This document shows, piece by piece, positions 1 through 37,029 of a DNA stretch of 64,000 bases. The position numbers and the translations under genes were made by a program. A model generated the notes under the pieces. That model had not been told where the DNA came from and made no database searches. It saw only the letters and a list, made by a program, of their open reading frames with translations. This DNA comes from Odiellus spinosus (taxonomy: Eukaryota > Arthropoda > Arachnida > Opiliones > Phalangiidae): contig OY987229.1 of NCBI GenBank assembly GCA_963920705.1, positions 19,659,728-19,723,727 of the forward strand, written 5' to 3'. The number at the start of each line of letters is the position of its first letter. The stretch's first letter is position 1.

Positions 1-2070
1 ATCCAAAAACTAGAAAGGGGATATAGGGACTTTACATTATGAAAATACAAAATAGGTTCTTCGTAGCGATTAAATGCTTGCTTTTTTGTATAGTACAATT
101 CTTTTGGGGCAGCTAGGTGGAGACCCCACCCCGGATAATCTCCCGTTCCTCTCCTCCATGATCCATACTTCCGAGGGGTGCATTAACTCAAGACTAGATC
201 TTCAAGCTACTAAAGTGGCTCCACCTTAGCCATCTAAACAAATATCCCCAAAATTAGGAAAATAAAGTAATTTAGGAACCAAATGCTTAAATTAGGGTCG
301 AATGATGGATATTCTAGGGACCAGATGGAAACCCTACCAAAGAAAAGATATACTCACCATCTTGAAAAATCTGATCAAGTTTTTCAACGGCATTAAGATG
401 ATATAGCCTGTACCCTGTTTTTGTACCGACAGCCAAAGACCTGCCAATAAAAAGCAAATATACCGTTATTGGATTTGTATAAAAAAGTAAAATATACTAG
501 TTTGCGAGATATATCTCACTTATAGGCAAGCAACTAGCTTTAGGCATAAATCACGCTACTGAGGTTTAGGATTTTTCTTTTATTAATTAGGAGGAAAGCC
601 AATAAACTCTATATTGACCTTGAGGGATGATTTAAGTCTATCCTAATGATCGTATGTTCTATTCAATCTTATTGCAACTGGGATACAGGAAAATTTTAGG
701 TGATAGTATAAAAAAAAGGTACTATTTAGTCATAAGGCTTTTCAATGACTCAGGGAAATTGAATAATAATTGTCTTTCAAAATAAGTGTAAAAGGCTAAA
801 TGGATTAATTCAAATGGCAGATGGATGTCAGTAAATGGCCTCAAGGAATAAGTATCCAGGTGTAATGAAATGAAGGAAATGAAATCTTCTGGCAGCTTGA
901 AGTACTTCACATCTGGTTATAATCCAAATTTTTTTGGAAGAGACCAAAAGTCTCAGGTCTCATTACCAAGAATGGAAAAACACCCCTTTAAATTCCCTCA
1001 AAAAGGCATTGTTTTTCTAAAGGCTTAAGAGATTTTACAACACAAAACTCATATGTTGATAAAAAAAGGCTAGGCAATATTACCCTTACAAAAAAATTCC
1101 ACCTGCAAATTCAAGAAATTTTCAGGACCTCTTAGGACCTCAAATCAGTGATGTTGCGAAAAAGGAGCAAAGCCTACCATGACATATTCAAGTCTGTGGG
1201 CTTTGTTTTGAGAATTTCGTCACTGTGCCACTACCTTTTATGCTCATAGACTAGTATCCCATGCAAAAGATAAGAAAACTTTTCATGGAAACTAAAGATG
1301 ATTGACTAACTTAATCCAAACTAATGATGACTTTGACTACATCTATCTTTGCAGGATGTTTACCACTTGGTGGCGATGATCTAATAGCATGAATTTATAC
1401 ATCCCATGTGGATGTATAAATTCATGCTAAAAGCAAGTACCACTTTAATTTCAACAGGTGAAGTTATCCGGCATAGTTTAGAAGCTCAGTCGCAGGAACT
1501 AGACCTAACTAGTGGCTATAAGAGCCTGCGATGACAACCCTTTAGAGGAAGATTGTCTCCTGATTAGAATGGTTAAGTACAGTAATATTTCTTTTAAATT
1601 TAGTAATATTTATAACTTGTCACTTAGCTATGTCAATACTAAATCTTATTACGGCACACTCCCTTTTGAATGAATGTGAATTGTTACTTAAATAGATCTA
1701 CAATGTATTTACTAATAACCTCAAAATTATTAAAAGGAGCAATTGGCAGGGTATATAGAATCCCAACTGCATTAAAGTCTTACAAAAAAATATAATTTTT
1801 GATCACAAATAATCAATTGTCTTTGTCTTTCGCCCTGAAAAGAAAGCTTACCCCTTTCTCTTTCTGTCTTTCATAGAAATTTGTAACAGAAAATCTAGGC
1901 TACTAAGTGAAGGACAAGACTTTTAATTTTAAGCCCAGGAGTTTTGGAAGGAGAAAATTCTACAAAATAAGTACAAGGTTAGGCAAGGCTTGAACTTACG
2001 TAGCGTCTTGGTTGAAGTTGACGAAAAAAACTCCACTCGAGGGATCACCCCCTTCACTCGCTAGATTCAT
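1..2070 (-). CDS. WIPI2/Atg18-type WD-repeat autophagy protein, 5' part only
   Basis: PROPPIN-family beta-propeller, which binds PI3P and helps recruit the ATG16L1 machinery to the forming autophagosome. Two coding exons are visible: 2000-2070 (ATG at 2070) and 358-440. Exon 1 encodes MNLASEGGDPSSGVFFVNFN then QDA and is closest to the N-terminus of vertebrate WIPI2. The AC|G junction restores Thr, and exon 2 continues SLAVGTKTGYRLYHLNAVEK, the first propeller blade. Exon 2 ends at a gtgagt donor; no later exon is recognisable in 1-357, so the rest lies left of the window. The FRRG lipid-binding motif is therefore not visible. The ATG faces NOL12 across about 650 bp. Family assignment is firm; WIPI2 rather than WIPI1 is inferred from the N-terminus. 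Confidence 0.85.
1385..1429. repeat. Perfect 20-bp hairpin
   Basis: TAGCATGAATTTATACATCC, a 5-base loop, then the exact inverse. In intron 1 of the WIPI2-like gene. Confidence 0.75.
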
Positions 2071-2717
2071 TAGATATAAAAATCGCCAAAGGATCTGACG
2101 GTGAAAACGCAGAAACTAATATCCCAACGCGTTAATTAGCTATAGAATGAAATTAAAGTATATAAAATATCGCCATAATTTACAGTTTTTCACCTCATCG
2201 TCGTATACGAAGCACCAAGCCTAATCACGAAAAAAACCTTTGTTTCTAAGGGAATGGAGTACACAACTCTCTCTCCCAGCTGTCTAGTATAAATATCCTC
2301 TGATTGGTTCTCGCGTTTTGAAAATCTAGAACTGTAGGAGAAAATCTACCATCTTTTCAGCACTAACCCACCACGTGATTTAAAATTATCCAGTAGAATC
2401 AATAACTATCCAAAATAGTAGTGAATTTTAGGAGAAGTTAGGTAATAAGGTTGAAAATGAAAAATCGAAACCACACCTATCCAAAATGGCTTCGAATACA
2501 AATTAATGACGCAATTCTGAGAATTTTTATTATTTTGCGCAATTCTATCAAGTATATGGCGGCGCTATAGACCTAGCCACTAGTTCGTTGTTCGGTCGAT
2601 ATGTGTCGCTGAACTCAGGGCAGTTATATTGCTATAGTTGTCTGCTAGTTCGTCTAATCGTCTTACACATGTGTTCTTATTGATTACTAAGTTTCACTAT
2701 TCGTGTTTATAATTGAA
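2071..2717. promoter_or_regulatory. Divergent promoter region between WIPI2-like and NOL12-like genes
   Basis: The 647 bp between the two outward-facing start codons must hold both 5' UTRs and promoters. It is less AT-rich near 2540-2660 than its surroundings. No TATA box at a convincing position was seen. Regulation is inferred from geometry only. Confidence 0.5.
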
Positions 2718-3559
2718 ATGGGTAAAAAACCAAAGAATAAGCAAACTAAAACAGTTCTCTTATTTGACGATCAAGAAAGAAGGTAATTAATCTTGTATTA
2801 CTTTATATTTTGGCTAAAATACTCAACTATAAAATTAAACTTCAGAGATTACCTACGTGGTTTCAAAAAAAGAAAAGATGAACGTCGATTAAAAGCGCAA
2901 GAAGAAAAGAAATTAAAACTCCGAGAAGAAAAACGCATTGAAAAAGAAAAAGTGAGAAATCTTTTCAAATGTTAAACATTTTTTGTTGTAACAAGTGTAC
3001 TCTGTTTATTCCAGGAAAAAAATATGTTGTTAGAAGTTGCGAAATTATCTGAGAAAGATGAAGAAAGTTAGTTTGAAACATACTGTTTTGAGTATTGACT
3101 ATCATATCATGAAGAGTTCTTTCAAGTGAAATTCTCACAGTTTTTAAATTTTATATGGTTCATTAGTAATAAGGAACCTAGCTTTATTTGTGCTAAATGC
3201 TTGAAAGTGATCGTAACTATAGTTAATCAAATCATTTACATTACCAGACTACAAACATTTTACAATGCTTTTAGGATTACAACATCTATTGCCTAAAGAT
3301 GACCAAACTGAAAAACCTGAAGCGGAAACTGAATTAATGTTAGTTATTAAGAGGGGTGATATGGTATAGTGTATTAAATATCATGCCAATTATATCTTAT
3401 TACAGACCAGAAAGTGAAACAGTGATGGCTAATCAGGATTTAGTTCTACCAGTCATGTTCAAAAAAGATAAGAAAAAAGCGATAAAAATGATCAGAGCTA
3501 AATTGAAAACGAAATCAAAAAAGAAAAAGGGTGGTCATCGCAATCGCAAAAGAAAATAA
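2718..3559 (+). CDS. NOL12/RRP17-like nucleolar protein
   Basis: Small basic nucleolar protein of the Nol12/Rrp17 family, which acts in pre-rRNA processing (yeast Rrp17 is a 5'-3' exonuclease). Five exons: 2718-2782, 2846-2951, 3015-3066, 3275-3338, 3406-3559, giving 146 residues. The N-terminus is MGKKPKNKQTKTVLLFDD. The diagnostic block RRDYLRGFKKRKDERR falls around residues 21-36, followed by a charged coiled-coil of E/K repeats. The C-terminus is a lysine- and arginine-rich tail (KSKKKKGGHRNRKRK) that could act as a nucleolar signal. It is shorter than human NOL12 (about 213 aa). An AATAAA lies about 20 bp past the stop. The family call rests on the YLxGFxKRK block; the middle is poorly conserved. 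Confidence 0.75.
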
Positions 3560-5261
3560 AATTTACTCTTTGTAATGAAAATAAACTTGTGGAAATTTTA
3601 TTCAAAATTGATAAACATTTGAATTTAGAAAAAATGTACATAATGCAAAACTAATCTCATAATTACAATCTATTAGTTAATATAAGCGGCAAAATAAATT
3701 TGGGAAATATATTATGTACGTGCTTCTAAAATTCAAGCTAGGATTTATAGGAATTAAAGCTCACTATTAGTTTATTTCTCCCAAAAATAATTGCACAACC
3801 ACTAGTGGCAGCGAGAAATAAAAGTATTCTGTCATAAAACAATCAGCTCCAGGATTGAAGATTATAAACATTTACAGAAAAACTTATTGATTTCAAGGTT
3901 TAATCAGTAATCTATTCGAGGGAATGATACTACAAAGAACAAGAAGGAATAATTAATCTGTTTCTGAAAGTTATGACGCTGGAACTTTAGAACGTGGAGA
4001 GGAAAATCTTCAATTCTTTGTGTAAGAATTTCATAATACTTAGGGTGAAACCATTGACTGAGAGAATCAGACTCGCACAGGCATCACCAGCAAGTTAATA
4101 CTTGTAGAATCATTCTCGTACTTATTCTAGCTTTTATGAATCAAAGTTTTAAAAATTTGAGTAAAATAACTTCTGTCACGAGTGCCATCTCTCTTAGAAT
4201 ATAGGTTGGTTAGACGCAAAACGTCGGTACAAAAACAATCTCAATGGCAGCCACCAGAGTAGCAAGAAATTGGAAAAGGACTTAATAATCCTTTAACGCA
4301 AAGGAAATATAACCTAAAAATAATTTCTTTATAAATAGTCCTAGTCCACATAATTTCATGTTTGAATCCTAGAAACCACTAATCAAGCTCAATTTTCTTA
4401 GTTTTGGAAAGGTAAAATTATGGGATCAATTTGATATTTCTTTGAAATGGCGCGTGAACTGAAGAAGATGTTTGTTAAATTGGTTCACGTCCCATTTTTA
4501 TATGATATTTCAATGGAATCAGCAACTGTTCTCATGAATTTTTCCATTCTAATATTTCTTCAAAACAGATTTAGGCTTAGTGAGTCTTGTTTGGGACATT
4601 TATACCTTTGGGGAGTGTAAAAATAATTTGTCATAAGAGTCTAGACTCTAGATATATCGAGTCTAGTATCCTTTTATTCAGTAATCCTTTATAGGTGTTC
4701 ATTATTCTCACTAGTGGTTATCCCCTCGCCCGGAACAAAGTTTAAACCCAGAATAATTTCAAATTGCACATTCTTTCAGTCTTAGGGTAAATTAGGATGT
4801 ATTATTTGTTCACGCGGATCTTTGGTTTTAGTATGAAGTGAAAAGCTAAATATATTAAACTGATTATGGTATAATTTTAAAAATGTTGTTTAATAAGATT
4901 ATATCGTAAAATTTAAAAAGATGTGTAGTCATTATTCAAATAAAGGTTTGTGATAAAACTAAGCGACACTAATGAGAATATAATTTGACTAGCGAAAACA
5001 AAAATTAGGGAAATTGCTTAAATACGGGCAGCAAAGCTATATTTAAAAAAGTATCTACTAGAGCTTTGCAATATACAAATTTTTAGTAAATTTACATTAA
5101 TTATTTTTCTTTCTCGCCGGTTGAGAACACCTTTTTTGAAATTTGTGTAGTTTTAAATAAACTTCGTAACACGCTATAAGTTTATATAACTTTGTTTTAA
5201 ATCTACGTGAGTTGTATATAGAGTCATGGTAGTGAAAAAAAAAACTTTTGACACTCTTTGA
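3560..5261. other. Intergenic, no gene seen
   Basis: AT-rich spacer between the NOL12-like stop and the convergent AGPS stop. Only short chance ORFs are present and no exon-like conserved segment was found. Confidence 0.6.
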
Positions 5262-15644
<10,383 letters not shown>

Positions 15645-17518
15645 AATCAAATTCAAAATAAAACAAGTCGCGACTCGCGCGAAACTAGCGAACTACACAC
15701 TCCCAGCTCTGACAGCCAAGTGCCGGCCAGAGACCACTAGCAGACGATCTGAGACGAAAAATCAATTTAGTATTTGGAACAAGATGCGCGCGCAGTTCAG
15801 TGAAACGGTACAAAAAAGGGACGTAAATGTGAATATTTTCATTTTAGAAATATATCCAGTAATCCCCCTTCACAAATTCGAAGTTATTGAACATTTAAAA
15901 AAATTATCAGACATTGCCAATATTTCCTGTATCAGTAAGTACTTTTTCATATCGAACAAATGCCCACTGATCCTCCCCTCAAAAATGAAAAGTTGTCCAA
16001 TAAATTTTCCAACTGTACCAAAACGTCCAAAGTCTTGCGCTTATTTCCGTCCTTGGATACAGCATTTAGGGAAAAAAAAAAAAAAAAAAAACTACCCTAC
16101 CCTTTTTCCCCCCCGATTGCCAGGACGCACGCTTTAAGCGCCACCTTGTGTTGAGCTCTGAACTAGGAAGATGAAGCTCTAAATTAATTCAAGGATACTA
16201 CTGTATTATCCTTGATTAAGACATCTAGCATTCTAGCTGCTAAATAGACCTAACATTACTATTCAGACCCCCAAGTATCCAATCGCAGGATAGTCTACAA
16301 TCATACATTCCTGTATTCGAGTGCAATCCTTGTATCTAGTGTAAAATACCCAGCCACAAAGGTTTTTTTTTGTTGGGATTTTCAAGTTTCAAACATTGGC
16401 AACACTGGATGAAGAGCATTTCACCCAGGCCATAATTTAAAACAGGTGTCAATTTGGTTTCCGCTATACCTGGGCAATAGCCACTTTGATGGTAGAAAAA
16501 GGGGTAGGCAACTAGGCATCCTTCAGTAAAAAGAAAACGCATACAAAGGGGATGAACCCCGCGCTATCACTGTGCATGAGCTCTTGTCAGCCTGATCATT
16601 GATCATTCGCGAAATTGTCCACCTCTTGCTTCCAATTTCCCCAAAGTTTTTTTTTGCTTGTTTATTGACGAGCTAGGGCAGATGGCCATTCAGTTTAAAT
16701 ATTATATACAATAAAAAATAACATTAATAATAATATACCATACTAAATGTGGATGAGGGTCACATTTGGCCATACCCTTTAGAACTGACGCCATCTAGTG
16801 GCTACAACAGTCAGGATGTCATCTTTCAGTCTTACTTGGTGGGGGAATGACAAAATCAATTATCAGTATAACCAGGAGTTAGGCAAAACCTTCCTCAAAA
16901 TGTATACTGAATATAACTTGTGTGGCCAGATGGTGGAAGAGCTCCAAAATTATTGACTTTTCTACATCTTATTGGGCGCAGCAGCACGTGTAACCTAATA
17001 TTTTATTTTGCAATTGAGCTAACTGTTACTACTTGTAAGCATCAGCTGTTTTGGCAGTGAGACTGACTGACTGAGTACTTATTTAGCATTCCCAAGGGCT
17101 ATTATCAGTTATGTAATTGGTGTAGAAATTTTACATAACTGGTTAGTGGAACCTTGGATGAGTGTAAATACTACGTAGTATTTATACTCATCCAAGGTGG
17201 TGGAATTGAGTTTAGCTAGGTTATCTCTTAGGTTGGAGGGGATCATTCACATGTTGGACACATTAAAATGTGGAAGAAATTAAGAATGGCTGGTGAAAAA
17301 ATACGTTCGAAATTTGGGCATAACTATATAGACTCAATGTTGTAGCTAATGCCATGGAACTAACGAGAAAATATGACGAAAGTTTAGTGATAACAAAATG
17401 TATCCTAGCCCGAGTTCTGTGTGTAGTGATTAAATGAAATATATATTAATAAAAAAAGTGTAGCAATTATATAACACAAAATAAATTTCTTTACTGATTA
17501 GTTGAATTTACCGAAACA
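15645..17518. other. Spacer between the two AGPS genes
   Basis: The region holds the promoter and 5' UTR of copy 1 and the 3' flank of copy 2. 15645-15810 is richer in CpG than the surroundings, as expected next to a start exon. A poly-A run lies at about 16070-16090 and paired hairpins at 17107-17197. The open frame across 15526-16137 (+) is antisense to exon 1 plus promoter and is not treated as a gene. Confidence 0.5.
17107..17197. repeat. Two adjacent hairpins
   Basis: The first pairs AGTTATGTAA with TTACATAACT (17107-17140). The second is a loop-free palindrome centred on CTACGTAG with about 23-bp arms (ACCTTGGATGAGTGTAAATA side) and one mismatch (17151-17197). Just downstream of AGPS copy 2. 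Confidence 0.7.
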
Positions 17519-24957
<7,439 letters not shown>

Positions 24958-27900
24958 TATAAAGTTGGGATACTGTCCGGGACGAAATGCGGCTTTATAA
25001 TGAATAAACTTGAAAATTTAAAATAGCCAATATACTCTAATAAAGACACAAAAAAAATTATATTGAATTATAAAAACAATGAAATTAAGAAATCATTGAT
25101 GCGTATCCAACGTTTTCCCTATTAGTACAATAACAATAAAATTACACGAAAATTGGATTTTTTTGGGGACTATTAACTAGTACTATATAAATTATATTAA
25201 CAATTTTACTTGAAATACAAGCAAATAAAACTAATAGGTACGGAAACTTTTGATTTCTATTATGTGTTGATTTCAAAATTACTAGTACTATAATAGAGTG
25301 TATAAAATTAAATTAAGGAAAGTGGTTTTGGCTTTTAAAGTAGGAAATGTTTCGAGAAAAATTTATATACATTGGTTTGTATCCAATAAAAATTAATTAT
25401 ATCACAATTTTGTTCTATAGATTATATCAGGAGTATGTAAGAAACAACCTTTGGGTGAAATATTAAAAATGGCGTAACAAATTCCGTACTTAAGAGTTAA
25501 AAAAGTCTTTTTAATTCTTGATTTGATGTTAAATCCAAAAGACAGACAAAATATTATAGTCCACTCTAAGGTTATAGTGTCTTAGATAGCAGCGAAATCT
25601 CGTTGTGGGCGAGTTTCAACGTTAATAGTATGGACGCTTTTATACTTCTCCCCAAAGGGTGTTTAATTCTTATATAATCCTGATTAAGTTTGATTTTTTT
25701 GGAGTCTATAAAAGATCTATATAGAAAATGTTACACCTTTGGGGTGTATAGGCACGCATTTTTAAGAAACTATAAATATAAATTCCACTTTTCCACTATG
25801 ACGGTATGATAAGTATGAAAATTAATTGAAAATAAATGGGGGATTTTGAGGATTAATAACTTTTCACAAGAGAGACTGCACAGCGAAAAGCAATTATATC
25901 ATATCACGTGTAGCCCAGTCAGTTAGGGGTTGGGGAGCAGAGCTTGCGAATGTATTTTTAACAATCTGAAAATTAATTAGGAACCAACTAGGCAATATAT
26001 TTGCAAGTTTAATCATTTGTTTAATAATGGGTATTACCGGGGTTTTAAATGTTTGAATGCAATTTAGAGAATATTTAAGAGTACATACACAAATATTAGG
26101 TTTGTATGGTTTTTCTTCATTAAGTAACATCCAACACAAGGCATTTCAACTACTTCTAGAGTTCTTTTTTTATAAACTAAATTTTTTGTTTTAAAAAATG
26201 AAAATTTATATATTTTTGGTAAATTGGAAAGTGCGATTTTAGGATAGTGGATTTTTTTTTTTTTACTTTGAAACTAACTTTAATAGTCTTTTCTTATAAA
26301 GTTGTAGGAAAATTGTTAAGTTTTGCACATAAATGACATAGTATCATGTGTAGATCAAAATTGTTGCTCTGCAATTAAAATAAATTATAATTACATGGCT
26401 GGATTTCATTTTTTTTTAATATTGATCTCAATTGAAATAACTTAAAAGTTAGAATTTTTAACATCCTTTTGAAGGCCCACACGACTACTATCTTGATTAA
26501 CAGACGACAATGTACGTAGTCAAACCGCAGAGGCCATTAAGACCTCTAAGGGCAATTCAATTCAATTAAAGGATATCTGAAGAGCCCTATAATTTTAGTG
26601 ATGATTCCAATAAGCCACTTTAATCCTAAAAATTAAAGCGACTGAGGAATTTTGAAAATTGAGTGTTCTATTCCATTTAAAATTTAAACTGGTTTTCTTA
26701 ACCATGAAGTAGCTGTCTCATAAATTTTATAATATTCTAAAGTTAATATTGTTGCGTAGGCTAAAATAATTTGGCAAAGGATGTCAGAATTTCTATTCCT
26801 AAGTTGCATCACACATTTGATCACAAAGTTGGCCATAAATTTACCTGCTTCAGTGAGGTCTCCAACATAATAATGAAAAGCCCTCAAATTATTTAATTCT
26901 AACATAAATTATGCAGTATAATAATAGATTGCGTAAAATTGATTTAAATATCTAGTGAATTAAAAGTGTGATAAGTTCACATGATGAAAAACGTTTTTTT
27001 TTTAGATTAACATGAGTTTTTTGTTTTGTTTTAATCATGACTTGGGTAACGGCACTTTGTTCATACACATAATTGCAAAGGGGGATGAAGCGTATACAGC
27101 AGATATTTTTAAGCCATTATATATACAATAAATCACTTAAATATTAATTACTAAAAAACCAATGTACAAAATTATTTTTTTTTTTCCTCATTTTAACCCA
27201 CTAACGTAGCCGTGTTAAAGGTTAATTGCGCGTGCACACATCATACATTCAACAATTCATTTTTACAGCACCATGTTGAAATAAAACCTGACCTAGCTAT
27301 ACGATGCTAAAGTAAATTATACCCTGAAAACAATATAATAAAAAACATTTTCTATAAAGAGCAGATCAAACATTTCAAACAATATTGAGCAATAAGACTA
27401 CGCATATTTTCTCCTAAACTTATTTTTAAAGTTATTGTAATTGCAATTGAAGTTTTAACTCTACATGGCCTCAATAGCGATGGTCTAAAATGCAAGGGCC
27501 CCATTAAAGAAAGTATAAAGCTCTGGCCCAAAGTCGATGGTAAAATTTGACATTCCTGCCACTACACTTATCTTGTTCTTTAAAATCGGCGAAAGTTACG
27601 GAACGTTGAGAAAAAAAGATGTCGCACACTTTTGAAAAATATTTTTCGTTTCGGTTTATATTCCCTTTAATGTTTCATCGCCCAAAGGCATTTGCCTAGC
27701 TAGCAATGTTAAGATTTCTAATTGATTGAGGTAAAACAAAAAAATTTCTATCATCTGAGCTAGATATTGAAAAGTTTCGTGCAAAATATGCCAGTCATGT
27801 TTAAATGGAAAAATGGCAAAATTACTCAATGGTCTTCTCCTTATAAACTTTTTCCACACGAAAACGCGGATAGGAAATTGTAGTTTTAGCTGTATGAAGT

Positions 27901-30699
27901 CCTCGCTTTATGGCAGCCTCTAAAGATTGGGAAAAATGGCTGATAGGAAATATAATGACGGCACTTCATTAACCTTATTAAGGTACAAGAAATGAAGCCC
28001 GACAAATGATTTTCTATTGATTCCTTATCCAATTAAAAAATTACATATTACTCTTATAAAATAGGCTTAACAAGGATCCATGAAGAGTTGGAAATCTCGG
28101 CTTTAAACAGTCTCCAGTATGGCTGATCTTAACCGTAATTAAAACTGCGTTTAATTTGCCATGCAGATGATATGAGTGAGATATTAAAATCCTTAGATCT
28201 TTGTTAAGTCTACTTTCTGAGACGTAGCTTAATACTTCTTTTAATTTACTAAGGAATTGATAGAAAAATGACTTCAATATATGATGTATAAACATATTAT
28301 ATTGACACTATCTCCTCTTCAAAAGAAACTTCATTCAACAAACTTAAATTTTTTCAACAAAATATTAATTAATTTTTGGGCAAATCCATCAAAAGCTAAA
28401 ACTTAATCAGGAACAGAACTTAAAAATAAAAACTAATCATATTAACATTAACGTATATTGGAGAAATGGTACAATAGAAATAAATGATAGTATTTTCAAC
28501 TTTATTTGTCGACACGCACAAAGCTAGCAAGGCTATAGCTGTATTATTTTTCTAAAAAGGATATAAAGAGGAAAAAAAAACTATCCTTATGAGACGTTTG
28601 CTCAAAGTCTTTAGAGCTAGTACACCTTTTCAGTTTTTTTCCTTCAGCCAGGAAAAATCAACCGACGATAGTAAATATTCTATTAAAACCATCTTTAAAC
28701 AGTACGCTAGGCTTCCTTTAAAGCTAAAATTAAACAAATTGCAGAGATAACGGGTTGTGTAGCTTTGTATGTACTGAAAAATACAGCTGAAATTAATAAT
28801 ATTCACAGTCAGCACGAAATTCCCTGGTCTACGCTATAATGCTCATAATATTAATTATATTAAACACGGCTGCAGTGTATTTTAACCAGTGATGACTAGG
28901 CCAGCTAATATTTAACCACCAAAGAAAAGGTTACGAAAAAACCTTACAAGTGCTTTTGGGAGAGGTTTTACTACGAATTATTAAAGGTTAAGAGGCCACT
29001 AGAGGAATCCATAAACGAGATTTTAAGACTTACGTGACCTATAGGAAATATTTATAGCGCTTAGAGCTAGGAGATATTAAAAATCGAACTGAAAATAAAA
29101 GGATTTCTAATAGACACCATTAAAATTATTTTAACGAGTTGAAAATGAAAACTCCCAAATTTTCTAGGCATCTTAATCTATATTTAGTAATTTATGTACA
29201 CATTAAGCAAAATTTGTTTTTTGTTTTTATCAATCACTTGGTAAGGTTGTAAAATGGACCAGAAGATTTTAATTTTTCATTACGTCATTGTAATTTTAAT
29301 GAAAGATTACTCAGTTTTTAAAATTTCATTTAGATTTTTTTAACTAAGATACTTTCAAATCGCGATTTTAAACGTTTGTAATAAGTAAATTAGGAATCTA
29401 GCTTTCCTACGAGCAATTACAATAAGAATATTGTAGGACGGTATAGTTATAGTGAAAGATTTGGTAATTTCAGACCACAAAATAATTAGGGACTACAGTT
29501 ATACTACTCCAAACTGTACAAGCTATTTCTCTACAGGTTCCCTGACATGACTGTAAAATTCTCACGCCCATTTGTTTGGGAAAATTAACCTCCTAAGTGT
29601 CCATCATGAGCAACCACAAATTGGCGCTGGTTTCAACTGTTACAACTTGAATATTCTAATGGTTTGATGTATAATATATAAAACTAAAATGTCAAGAGGG
29701 TTTTAATCTGATTTTTCCCACAAATCCATGGTCCATTTTACAAAAATTATCTGTTAATTGACATGATGAAGTAAGCTTCTAAAAACTAGTTCCATAAGCC
29801 TATAGCGTACCCACGCAGTTAAGGAGAGCTTGTCTTTAACAAACTTATACAGCAAATTTGGGTAGAGTTTAATAATTGTAAACTGAGATTTTTTTTAGCT
29901 AAATGTGTCAGAATATTTTGCAATACGGGAGAAAATGTTAGAAGGGTTGCACTCTCAAACCATTTGGTTTTATTCGCAGACAAGCTCTCGTTAAACCTTC
30001 AAGTATCTTTCATAATATACTCAATAGTAGCGAGTTATAAACTTGCGACACTTTTAATATGATTTTTAACTAAGATTTAAGGCTTAAAACAATGAGAAAA
30101 TGTTTTATCAAATAATTAAAAAACAAAAACCATTTAGTTAAAAATACTAAAAAAAATTCAAAATTACTTTTTTTAGTAATACAGATATACGGATAAGATA
30201 AATTGATCATATTTTGGCTTAATATTTTCATTAACATTTTGGTTAATAATGTATTAGATAATTGAGGCTAAGGTACGGAGAAATAAAATTTTCAATACCA
30301 CTCCTGAAACTTAAATTAATCACTTACGTAATTTCTGACATTCAACAGCTCCGTAAATTTTTTTGACATCAGTTCTTTAGGGTTCCTAAATTTTTGGTTT
30401 AAATTTGGACCCTAAACCAAATTTCATAGGCTTTTTGTTTTTTCAGGTTTAAACAAGCGATAAAAATTAAACAGGGGACAAAAAAAAGTTTTAAAGTTTT
30501 CTTCCCATTTTGAAATTCAAATCCACAATTTTTCTTTTAAAAAGCCTTACACCAGAAAAGGCTTCGAATATTTTGATAATATTGTTTTGTTTCTTTATCA
30601 ACCACATACAGCAAATGTCATTCGTGTCATCCACTATTTTTCCTTAAAAATTCTTAATATTTTTTTTTTGTTTTGTTTAATAATTGTTTAAAGCTGGGT
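24958..30699. other. 5.7 kb intergenic stretch, no gene recognised
   Basis: Very AT-rich with several runs of A or T. It contains the AGPS copy 2 promoter at its left end and a degenerate inverted-repeat element near 27978-28300 that shares the segment AGGCTTAACAAGGATCCA with other repeats. No exon with a familiar motif was seen on either strand. The 73-codon frame at 26684-26905 (-) has no recognisable homology. Confidence 0.5.
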
Positions 30700-36500
<5,801 letters not shown>

Positions 36501-37017
36501 CTAATGTTTATACACAACTAGACACTGAATCAACTGGAAAACAATTAAGACTGAATGAGAATCAAAACCAAAATTGTAAATTTCAAGAGGCGGAGGCCTT
36601 CGGTTAAGCCTTAGTCTTAATCCACAGAAAGCCAAAGACCCTGGCCTCCTCCTATAAGCTTTAATTCCCCATGCCACAACTTTAAAGGCATTAAGGGTGG
36701 GCCGCTGGGCTTCTCCAACATAGCAGCCACTGCCTGGCCCTCAGGTGAATTCCTAAGCCTTGGCCCCAACACCTTTTAAGTTGCCGTTCATTCAACTTTC
36801 ACGGGTAAACCTAAAAACTAATACAATTTTCCTTACCTAATAGAGATGACCAGACGCTTATCTTTCATTCGTATAAAACTTTACAAGCCGCTTTCAACAT
36901 GACGAAGAAATTAATTATTTGTCAATATCTTCGGCGGATCTCGATTCTCGAAACTAAATTCCGATTAATTTCGGAAAGCAAAAAGCCTTGGGAAAGTGTT
37001 GGGAACGAACTTCTTCT

Positions 37018-37029
37018 CGTGACGTCACG
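37018..37029. promoter_or_regulatory. CRE-like palindrome upstream of drk
   Basis: The 12 bp palindrome CGTGACGTCACG contains a full TGACGTCA, the CREB/ATF site. It lies about 530 bp from the drk start, within the CpG-rich block expected to be its promoter. Function is inferred from the motif and position only. Confidence 0.3.

Noticed and set aside
26684..26905. A 73-codon minus-strand frame that looked vaguely helical
   Set aside because: No known motif, no flanking exons in phase, and AT-rich composition like the surrounding spacer.
28041..28295. An 84-codon minus-strand frame
   Set aside because: It lies in a degenerate inverted-repeat element sharing AGGCTTAACAAGGATCCA with MITEs elsewhere.
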